A stretch of DNA of 6,116 nt, taken from Actinomycetales bacterium. Its GTDB lineage: Bacteria > Actinomycetota > Actinomycetes > Actinomycetales > Microbacteriaceae. This document shows, in pieces, positions 1 to 5,150 of the stretch (positions are counted from its first letter, which is position 1; the number at the start of each line of letters is the position of its first letter). The notes under the pieces were generated by a model. That model searched no databases. It was not told the DNA's origin and saw only the letters and a list, made by a program, of their open reading frames with translations. The stretch covers positions 1-6,116 of the forward strand of contig JAATFJ010000364.1 in the NCBI GenBank assembly GCA_015655255.1. Reading direction: 5' to 3'. The translations under genes were made by a program, and so were the position numbers.

Positions 1-1156
1 CAAGGAGCCCGTACTCGAACATGAGCGGGGTCACCACGCGCGACTCGGCGAGGCCGAGCTGGGTGGTCAGATCGGTAAGGTCGACGTGGGTCTGGAAGAG
101 GCTGAGAGCCGTGTCGTAGCGGCGACGGGAGGCCGCAGCGAGCTTGCCCCGGGCGCCCATGACACGCACGGCGGTTTCGTAGGTGCCGAGGTCCGTCGCG
201 ATGATCGGCACTGCGGAGTCGAGCCCATCGAGGAGGCGCGTGATCTGCTCAGGGAGCGGGAACGGGCCATTGAGGATGATCCCCGCGATGGAGGGGAACG
301 TGCCGGAGGCGTCGGCGAGGAGGGTCGCGAGGAGCACCTCGGTACGGTCGGCGGGGATCACGACAACGGCGTCCTCAGTGAGACGCGGGAGGACGTTCAC
401 CATCGACATGCCGGCGACTACGACGTGGAGCGCCTCGCGGGAGAGCGCATCCTCATCGCCCGCCACGAGGGTCCCCTCCACGCCATCGAGCACGTCCCGA
501 ACAGAGGGAGCGACAAGCGCGCGGTCCTCCGGGAGCGCCCACACGGGAGTCGTACCGGGGCGGACGGCCTGCACCGCCGCGATCGTCTCGGGGAGGGCAT
601 CGGGATCGGCGCGGTTGATGACGACGGCGAAGAGCTCGGCCCGCTCCTGCAGCAGCTCGGGGAGGACGAGGGCAGCGATCTGCCCGACGGCCGCCGGGCT
701 GCGCGGGATGGTCGTTCCCAGCTGTTCCGCCTGCCCCTGGGAGTCGCGCCCACTGAGGACGAGGAGCACGGGGGCGCCGAGGTTCGCCGCAATGCGGGCG
801 TTGAATCCGAGCTCGGCGGGGCTGCCGACGTCGGTGTAATCGCTGCCGATGACAAGGACGGAGTCGCTGTGCGCCTCGACGGCCTTGAACCGCGCGACGA
901 TCGTGGCGAGCGCGCGCTCCGGATCGTCGCGGACATCGTCGTAGGTGACGCCGACGGCATCCTCGTAGTCGACGTGCACGCCGTCGTGGGAGAGGAGGAG
1001 GTCGAGCACGTAGTCGCGCTCCTGAGCGGACCGTGCGACGGGGCGGAAGACGCCGACGCGGGGGCTCACCCTCAGAAGCGCATCGAGCACGCCCAGGGCG
1101 ATCGTGGACTTTCCGGTGTGCCCTTCGGCAGAGGTGATGTAGATGCTCCGTGCCAC
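1..1156 (-). CDS. pta: Phosphate acetyltransferase, N-terminal 385 residues (3' end beyond window)
   Basis: Phosphate acetyltransferase interconverts acetyl-CoA plus phosphate and acetyl phosphate plus CoA in the cytoplasm, normally together with acetate kinase. The visible 385 residues are the non-catalytic front of the long, roughly 700-residue form. They begin with a BioD-like P-loop domain (ITSAEGHTGKST at about 7-18). A DRTGG-type domain follows at about 215-325, with IPADRTEV at 267-274. The beginning of the catalytic PTA_PTB domain (VTPLMFEYGLL) is at the window edge. I translated the whole segment and found no frameshift or stop. The GTG start is supported by an in-frame TAA four codons upstream (12 bases between them) and by the family-typical N-terminus ARSIYITSAEGHTGKS. 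No Shine-Dalgarno sequence precedes it. The gene follows the rhomboid gene after 65 bases, but a -10-like hexamer suggests its own promoter. The family call is secure; activity cannot be judged because the catalytic domain is outside the window. Confidence 0.95.
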   Translation of the reverse strand, partial: MARSIYITSAEGHTGKSTIALGVLDALLRVSPRVGVFRPVARSAQERDYVLDLLLSHDGVHVDYEDAVGVTYDDVRDDPERALATIVARFKAVEAHSDSVLVIGSDYTDVGSPAELGFNARIAANLGAPVLLVLSGRDSQGQAEQLGTTIPRSPAAVGQIAALVLPELLQERAELFAVVINRADPDALPETIAAVQAVRPGTTPVWALPEDRALVAPSVRDVLDGVEGTLVAGDEDALSREALHVVVAGMSMVNVLPRLTEDAVVVIPADRTEVLLATLLADASGTFPSIAGIILNGPFPLPEQITRLLDGLDSAVPIIATDLGTYETAVRVMGARGKLAAASRRRYDTALSLFQTHVDLTDLTTQLGLAESRVVTPLMFEYGLL

Positions 1157-1162
1157 GGTTTC

Positions 1163-1168
1163 AGCTTA
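1163..1168 (-). promoter_or_regulatory. Putative -10 element for a leaderless pta transcript
   Basis: The minus strand reads TAAGCT, which fits the actinobacterial -10 pattern TANNNT, and exactly six bases separate it from the GTG start codon of pta. That is the spacing expected when the first base of the start codon is also the transcription start. No purine-rich ribosome binding site lies between them, which agrees with a leaderless mRNA. I see no convincing -35 hexamer. A six-base match can occur by chance, so this remains inference. Confidence 0.45.
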
Positions 1169-1221
1169 GAGGGCGAGGCCCCGCCGCGCCGACGCCCGCC
1201 CCGGAGAATAACCAGACAGGA

Positions 1222-1827
1222 TCAGGCGTGCGCCGAGGAATCGCGGGGACGGAGGAGGACCGCGGCGAGGCCGCCACCGATGGCACCGAAGAGATGCGCC
1301 TGCCAGGAGATTCCCGGCGCGTGCGGGAAGATCCCGCCCCACATCGTCACGCCGTAGACGATGACGACGAGGGCCGCGATGAAGACGTTCCGCACTCGAT
1401 GCGCGCCTCCGCGCCCGACGAAGGCGCGCACGAGGAGGTACCCGAAATAGCCGAAGACGAGGACGGAGGCCCCCACGGTCAGCGTGCCGGGCGCGTTGAT
1501 GGCCCAGGTCCCGATGCCGCCGACGAGGGCGACGACCCCGGTCACCGCCCAGAAGCGGCCCACCCCTTCTGCGGCGACGAGGAGGCCCAGGACGAGGAAG
1601 GGGATCGTGTTCCCGAGAAGGTGCGGCCAGCTCGCATGCAAGACCGGCGCGACGAGGATGCCCGTCAGTCCCTCGATGCTCCAGGATCGGATGCCGAAAG
1701 CCGTGAGGCTGCCCGGCAGGATGCTGTCCGCCACTCGCAGCACCCACATGATCGCCACGAGGGCGACGGGCGGCCAGAACCGGCGCAGCCAGGACGTCTC
1801 TGACTCAGTTCGCGCCGGGGAGCTCAT
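1222..1827 (-). CDS. Rhomboid-family intramembrane serine protease with altered GxSG motif
   Basis: This is a 201-residue, very hydrophobic protein of the short actinobacterial rhomboid family, which cleaves transmembrane substrates within the cytoplasmic membrane. About six membrane segments can be seen (near 19-38, 56-86, 91-110, 117-137, 147-166 and 176-192). The HxxxN motif of the second region is present (H69 and N73 in HLLGN). The candidate nucleophile is S121 in VGASVLVFGYFGYL, and the partner base is H178 in SWQAHLFGAIGG. Residue 122 is Val, where the family has Gly directly after the serine. The conserved glycines further along that helix (G126, G129) remain. The start ATG has a short G-run just upstream and no nearby in-frame alternative. 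The gene lies downstream of the SRP RNA gene and 65 bases before pta; neither neighbour suggests a substrate. The family call is strong, while proteolytic activity is uncertain because of the Val. Confidence 0.9.
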   Translation of the reverse strand: MSSPARTESETSWLRRFWPPVALVAIMWVLRVADSILPGSLTAFGIRSWSIEGLTGILVAPVLHASWPHLLGNTIPFLVLGLLVAAEGVGRFWAVTGVVALVGGIGTWAINAPGTLTVGASVLVFGYFGYLLVRAFVGRGGAHRVRNVFIAALVVIVYGVTMWGGIFPHAPGISWQAHLFGAIGGGLAAVLLRPRDSSAHA

Positions 1828-1871
1828 CCCCCGATCATCGCAAAGGCATCCGTGCCAACGCTGAACGCCGG

Positions 1872-1892
1872 GAAAAGAAGGACCCTCCGCGC
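1872..1892 (-). terminator. Probable intrinsic terminator at the SRP RNA 3' end
   Basis: The 3' strand of the SRP RNA closing helix (GCGCGGAGGG) is followed on the minus strand by TCCTTCTTTT, a short T-rich tract. A 10-bp GC-rich helix followed by such a tract resembles a Rho-independent terminator. It may end both the SRP RNA and any read-through transcript from the sugar operon. The T tract is broken by C residues, so the efficiency is doubtful. Confidence 0.45.
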
Positions 1893-1969
1893 ACCCGGCA
1901 GAGCCCGGTTACCCTTGCTACGTTTCCGTCCTGGGGGAATTGGCCTGGATGCCGTCACGCGGAGGGCTT
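1877..1969 (-). ncRNA. ffs: Signal recognition particle RNA (4.5S, small bacterial type)
   Basis: SRP RNA binds the Ffh protein and directs ribosomes making membrane proteins to the membrane. The diagnostic domain IV hairpin is present. A GAAA tetraloop (1926-1923) is closed by ACG (1929-1927) and CGT (1922-1920). It is followed by the conserved symmetric loop CAGG (1933-1930) opposite AGCA (1919-1916), then a CCC/GGG helix. Further out, CGGCA pairs with TGCCG. The ends form a 10-bp helix, CCCTCCGCGT (1966-1957) with GCGCGGAGGG (1892-1883). The length of about 93 nt fits the compact actinobacterial form. A TAGACT -10-like hexamer just upstream and a T-rich tract just downstream agree with these limits, although the exact ends are estimates. 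The gene lies between the sugar permease and rhomboid genes on the same strand. Covariation support cannot be computed here, but the conserved loop and the nested helices together make chance unlikely. Confidence 0.93.
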
Positions 1970-1974
1970 CGGAA

Positions 1975-1980
1975 AGTCTA
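1975..1980 (-). promoter_or_regulatory. Putative -10 element of the SRP RNA gene
   Basis: The minus strand reads TAGACT, a TANNNT match, five bases before the estimated RNA start at 1969. With normal spacing, transcription would begin at about 1968, next to the first base pair of the closing helix. The expected -35 region reaches the stop codon of the upstream permease gene. I see no good TTGACA-like match there, so the promoter would be weak or depend on other contacts. Confidence 0.45.
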
Positions 1981-2004
1981 CCCGACTGTGCGGGGTGGAC
2001 CGTC

Positions 2005-2823
2005 TCACTTCTCCGCTCCTGCGAGCATCCCCTTCATGAAGTAGCGCTGCAGGAACAGGTAGGCGATGAGCATGGGGATGACGCCGATGAGCGACGCGGC
2101 GACCGCGGCGTTCACATTCGATCCGTTGGCGCCGAAGAACGAGGCGATCGAGGGGGCGAGCGTCCGCATGTCCGTGCTAGTCATGATGTAGGAGCTGAGA
2201 GCGAACTCGTTCCACACATACACGGCGGTGAGGATGATCACCGTCACCGTCACCGGTGCGAGCAGCGGGAACACGATCGTCCGCAGGGTCTGCAGCCGGT
2301 TCGCTCCGTCCATGCGCGCCGCCTCCTCGAGGGAGATCGGCACGGCCCGCAAGAACTGCGTGTAGAGGAAGATCGCACGCGGCAGTTCGAAGCAGGTGAG
2401 CGGAAGGATCAGCCCCGCATAGGAGTCGAGCAGCCCGAAGGTGTTGAGCAGCGAGTACAGCGGAACGAGGATCGCGAGCGGTGGCACCATCATGACCGCG
2501 AGGATGAGGAACTCCACGGCGCGGTTGAGCCGCGTCCGTCGGCGCGCGAGGGGGTACGCGGCGAGCGCGGCGAGCACGCACGTGAGAGCTGTGCTGATGA
2601 CGGTGACGATCGCGCTGTTGAACGTCGAGCGGAGGACACCGCCGCTCTCGATCGCGTTCTGGAAATTCGCGATAGTCGCCGCATCGAAGGGGAATAGCCA
2701 GACGGAGGAGAGGTCGGACTGGCCTTTGAAGGCGGTCGTGATCGCGAGGTAGAAGGGGATGAGCTGCACGAGGCAGCCGAGGGCGATGAGGATGACGGCG
2801 AGGGTCTTGGTCGAGCGGCGCAT
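2005..2823 (-). CDS. Carbohydrate ABC transporter permease (MalG/CUT1 type)
   Basis: This is the second inner-membrane permease of a binding-protein-dependant sugar importer, 272 residues long, which is normal for the MalG group. About six membrane helices are visible, the first at roughly 5-26. The cytoplasmic EAA loop that docks the ATPase is intact: EEAARMDGAN at about 166-175, followed by the FPLLAP segment. The sequence WNEFALSSYIM near the fifth helix and the ending MKGMLAGAEK are typical of the group. I chose the ATG at 2823 over an in-frame ATG at 2844. A GGAG ribosome binding site stands seven bases before 2823, and this start leaves one base after the upstream stop (TGA-T-ATG), whereas 2844 would overlap the first permease. 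The gene forms the channel with that permease. Which sugar it carries cannot be read from the sequence. Confidence 0.95.
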   Translation of the reverse strand: MRRSTKTLAVILIALGCLVQLIPFYLAITTAFKGQSDLSSVWLFPFDAATIANFQNAIESGGVLRSTFNSAIVTVISTALTCVLAALAAYPLARRRTRLNRAVEFLILAVMMVPPLAILVPLYSLLNTFGLLDSYAGLILPLTCFELPRAIFLYTQFLRAVPISLEEAARMDGANRLQTLRTIVFPLLAPVTVTVIILTAVYVWNEFALSSYIMTSTDMRTLAPSIASFFGANGSNVNAAVAASLIGVIPMLIAYLFLQRYFMKGMLAGAEK

Positions 2824-2824
2824 A

Positions 2825-3754
2825 TCAGTTCTCCAGGCGCGCACGGGTGCGGTCGAACCACCAGTTCAACAGGACCGTGCAGGCGACGATGACGGCGAAC
2901 AGGACGATGCCCTGAGCGGCGGCATAGCCCGCCGACTGGTTTCCGAAGTAGGTGCGTCCGATGAGTGTCGAGACGGAGTTGGTCGCGTAGCCGGGGCCAC
3001 CACCGGTGAGAACCTGGATGATGTCGTAGAGCTTGAGTCCGCCGATGAGGTTGAGGACGACGCTCGAGGCGAAGGCGGGAAGGAGCTGCGGGACCGTGAT
3101 GGAGCGGAACTGCCGCCAGCCGACCGCGCCGTCCAGAGCCGCCGCTTCCCTGACTTCCGCGGAGATGCCCTGCAGACCGGAGAGGTAGATGAGCATCGAC
3201 ACCCCCATGAACTGCAGCGAGTTGATGAGCACGATGACGGCGATGGCGACGCCCGCCTCCGACAGCCAGGAGACCGGGGCCGCGCCGAAGAGGCCGAGAA
3301 GGTCATTGAGCGCACCCTGGTGATACCGGAAGACGAGGTAGTACATCGTGCCCATGACGACGGGAGAGACGAGGACGGGGAGGTAGATGATCGCGCGGGC
3401 GACCTGACGGCCGCGCAGACGCTGATCGAGCAGGATGGCAAAGAGCAGTCCCAGCACCTGTTGGATGAGCGTGGAGCCGATGCCGAAGATGAACGTGTTG
3501 ACGAGCGCGGTGGTGAAGTTGGGATCGGTGAACGTTCTCGCGAAGTTCTCGAAGCCGACGAAGGATCGCGTCGCGGAGTAGCCGTCCCAGTTGGTGAGGG
3601 CGATGCCGACGCCCTGGATCACCGGGTAGACGATGAACACCGCGAACAGGATCACCGCGGGCAGGTACATCAGGTTGATCGATGCGCCGCGCCACCGCGG
3701 ACGCCGTCGCACGGATGACGACGGCGCGCCGGGGCGCAGGGTTGTTGTGCTCAT
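2825..3754 (-). CDS. Sugar ABC transporter permease (MalF/UgpA-like, CUT1 type)
   Basis: This is the first inner-membrane permease of the sugar importer, 309 residues long. A basic, Arg-rich N-terminal tail (residues 16-22) precedes the first helix at about 30-52. About six helices follow in the short MalF arrangement without the large periplasmic loop of the enterobacterial protein. The EAA loop is present as EVREAAALDGAVGWRQFRSITVPQLLP (about 200-226), with the key residues E203, A204, D208 and G209. TGGGPGYATN at 250-259 is the usual motif before the last helices. A purine-rich GAGGAG lies two bases before the ATG and a second GGAG lies eleven bases before it. Neither spacing is ideal, but no better start is visible. 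The binding-protein gene is 79 bases upstream, with a strong hairpin in the gap, and the partner permease begins one base downstream. The family call is firm; the substrate is inferred only from the operon. Confidence 0.95.
   Translation of the reverse strand: MSTTTLRPGAPSSSVRRRPRWRGASINLMYLPAVILFAVFIVYPVIQGVGIALTNWDGYSATRSFVGFENFARTFTDPNFTTALVNTFIFGIGSTLIQQVLGLLFAILLDQRLRGRQVARAIIYLPVLVSPVVMGTMYYLVFRYHQGALNDLLGLFGAAPVSWLSEAGVAIAVIVLINSLQFMGVSMLIYLSGLQGISAEVREAAALDGAVGWRQFRSITVPQLLPAFASSVVLNLIGGLKLYDIIQVLTGGGPGYATNSVSTLIGRTYFGNQSAGYAAAQGIVLFAVIVACTVLLNWWFDRTRARLEN
2831..2834 (-). promoter_or_regulatory. Ribosome binding site that decides the start of the second permease
   Basis: GGAG on the minus strand lies inside the last codons of the first permease gene, seven bases before the ATG at 2823. 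Its spacing favours this start over the in-frame ATG at 2844 and suggests that translation of the two permeases is coupled. Confidence 0.75.
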
Positions 3755-3780
3755 CTCTCCTCTTTCTCCGTCGTGTCTGG

Positions 3781-3824
3781 TCCCCCGTGCCGGAACGTCC
3801 GCTGCAGACGTCCGGCACGGGGGA
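3781..3824 (-). promoter_or_regulatory. Intercistronic hairpin between binding-protein and permease genes
   Basis: TCCCCCGTGCCGGA and its exact reverse complement form a 14-bp GC-rich stem. It continues through ACGT/ACGT with one bulged base and has a nine-base loop (CTGCAGCGG on the minus strand). It begins nine bases after the binding-protein stop codon. No T tract follows, so it does not look like a complete intrinsic terminator. Such stem-loops behind a binding-protein gene are known in other sugar operons to protect the upstream mRNA or reduce transcription into the permeases, giving more binding protein than channel. That role is inferred here from position and structure. Confidence 0.75.
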
Positions 3825-3833
3825 AGGGGCCGT

Positions 3834-5084
3834 TCAGCCGTTCTGGCTGGACAGGGTGTCGTACTGCGCCTTCATCTGCTCGGCCGCATCGGCCGGCGTG
3901 GACTGGCCGGTGATGACGGAGTCGGTGCTCGCGATCATCGTGTTCCAGATGCCGTTGGGCAGGTACGCCCGGTCGAAGAACGGCAGGGTGGGGATCTCCG
4001 CGGGGGCGACCCAGGTGTCGTAGCTGCTCTGCAGGACGCCGAGATCGACGTCGACGTCCGTGAGACCAGAGTAGGAACCGATCGAGGCGGCGAGTTTCGC
4101 CGCGTTCTCCGGTTCGGCGAGGAAGTCGATGAACTCCAGCGCGGCGTCCTTGTTCTTGCTGGCTTTGGAGACGCCGAAGGAGTTGATGCCCTCGCCTCCG
4201 ACGAGGTAAGGTTCGCCGTCGTCGTTGGGGATGGGGAGGAAGCCGATGTTCGCATCCGGGTTGAGCTGGAGCGCCGTGGCGAGGATCGACGAGGCGGGGA
4301 CGAGGGCGAAGGCCGCCTGTCCCTGTGCGAGCTGCGAGGCCATGTCGTCGAGCGATGCGGAGACGTAGTCGGGGTTGAAGTATCCCTCCTTCTGCCACGC
4401 CTGCACATGCGAGAGCACCTGCTCCGCCCAGGCGTCCGTATCGAAGTCGCCGTCGCTGAAGGCGGCGAGCTGGTCCTCGGAGAAGGCGCCGGAGGAGATG
4501 TAGTCGGCCATGTTCCCCGCAGAGCTGCTCTTCCCCGATGCCGTGATCGGGGTGATTCCCTGCGCGGCGACCTGGGCGAGCGCCGCATCGAAGTCATCCC
4601 ACGTGGTGATCCCGTTCGGGTCGACACCCGCCTCCTCGAGCACGTCGAGGTTGACGTCGATTCCGGCCACCGTGTACTCGATCGGAAGGGAGAAGATGTT
4701 GCCGTCATCGTCGCGCATCGACTCGTCGAGAGCGGGGTTGACGTTCTCCACCCAGTCGCGGTCATTGAGTGGTTCGAGGAAATCGGCGTACCGGAGCACG
4801 GACCAGCCGTGCGTGGCGAAGACATCGGGCAGATTGTTCGCCGCCATCTGCACCTTGATGTTGTTCTCGTAGTTGGTCGTGTCGTAGCTGAGCTCGACCT
4901 TCGTGCCGGTCTGCTCGGTGAAATCGGCGATGAGATCTTCCAGGACAGCGCGCTCCGCGCTGTCCGCGGTCATATAGAGCGAGAAGGTGATGCTGTCGCT
5001 CTGCCCCGATGCGGAGCATCCGGTCAGAGCGAGGGCGGCAACGACGGCGGCTGCGGCGCCGACGCGAAAGGTGCGAACGTTCAT
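3834..5084 (-). CDS. Sugar ABC transporter substrate-binding lipoprotein
   Basis: This is a 416-residue extracellular sugar-binding protein of the SBP_bac_1 (CUT1) class, which would deliver an oligosaccharide to the two downstream permeases. The N-terminus is a lipoprotein signal: a short basic start (R4, R7), a hydrophobic Ala/Val stretch, and the lipobox LTGC with C23 as the lipid-modified cysteine. The mature protein is acidic. It shows family landmarks: NLPDVFATHGW (84-94), VAGIDVNLDVLEEAGVD then TTWDDFDAAL (139-169), the QGQAAFALVPAS segment (255-265), and DAALEFIDFLAEPENAAKL (313-331). Tryptophans such as W94 and W380 could stack on sugar rings. The start is supported by AAGGA six bases upstream. 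The GH36 alpha-galactosidase gene 66 bases upstream suggests an alpha-galactoside ligand such as raffinose or melibiose, but this is inferred from context and cannot be read from the binding site. Confidence 0.95.
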   Translation of the reverse strand: MNVRTFRVGAAAAVVAALALTGCSASGQSDSITFSLYMTADSAERAVLEDLIADFTEQTGTKVELSYDTTNYENNIKVQMAANNLPDVFATHGWSVLRYADFLEPLNDRDWVENVNPALDESMRDDDGNIFSLPIEYTVAGIDVNLDVLEEAGVDPNGITTWDDFDAALAQVAAQGITPITASGKSSSAGNMADYISSGAFSEDQLAAFSDGDFDTDAWAEQVLSHVQAWQKEGYFNPDYVSASLDDMASQLAQGQAAFALVPASSILATALQLNPDANIGFLPIPNDDGEPYLVGGEGINSFGVSKASKNKDAALEFIDFLAEPENAAKLAASIGSYSGLTDVDVDLGVLQSSYDTWVAPAEIPTLPFFDRAYLPNGIWNTMIASTDSVITGQSTPADAAEQMKAQYDTLSSQNG

Positions 5085-5090
5085 CGGTTT

Positions 5091-5095
5091 TCCTT
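5091..5095 (-). promoter_or_regulatory. Ribosome binding site of the binding-protein gene
   Basis: AAGGA on the minus strand lies six bases before the ATG at 5084. It is the clearest ribosome binding site in the window and supports the chosen start and the signal peptide. Confidence 0.7.
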
Positions 5096-5125
5096 ACATG
5101 GACATCATTGGCGGTAAGCGGGATG

Positions 5126-5142
5126 CGCGCCGATTCGGCGCG
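5126..5142. promoter_or_regulatory. 17-base palindrome between galactosidase and binding-protein genes
   Basis: On the plus strand CGCGCCGA-T-TCGGCGCG is a perfect 8-bp inverted repeat around one central base. It starts eight bases after the galactosidase stop codon. It could form a short RNA hairpin in the operon transcript or be a DNA operator for a local sugar regulator. No T tract follows in the transcript direction, so it is not a standard terminator. The odd-length centre does not match the usual LacI-family operator with its central CG. Its role is unknown. Confidence 0.5.
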
Positions 5143-5150
5143 GCGAGTTC

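Noticed and set aside
1157..1221. Possible terminator between the rhomboid and pta genes
   Set aside because: Only a weak 4-5 bp GC stem can be drawn and no T-rich tract follows, so I do not call it.
86..1357. Plus-strand open frame of 423 codons opposite pta and the end of the rhomboid gene
   Set aside because: The translation is dominated by Arg, Asp, Glu and Gly with no recognisable domain, while the minus strand encodes well-conserved Pta. Long antisense frames are expected in GC-rich genes with strong third-position bias.
1847..1858. Small inverted repeat GGCATCCGTGCC upstream of the rhomboid gene
   Set aside because: The stem is only four base pairs and common by chance at this GC content; no promoter or operator can be argued from it.
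2824..2844. Earlier in-frame start (ATG at 2844) for the second permease
   Set aside because: It would overlap the first permease by 20 bases, whereas the ATG at 2823 has a GGAG ribosome binding site at good spacing and the usual start position before the first helix.
1852..3718. Plus-strand open frames opposite the SRP RNA and the two permeases
   Set aside because: They are rich in Arg, Asp, Glu and His with no membrane segment or domain. The minus-strand permeases carry EAA loops and membrane helices, so these are shadows.
3633..5117. Plus-strand open frame of 494 codons opposite the binding-protein gene
   Set aside because: It has a low-complexity Arg/Asp/Val/Gly composition and no motif, and it crosses the intercistronic hairpin and both gene boundaries. 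It mirrors the codon bias of the real lipoprotein gene.
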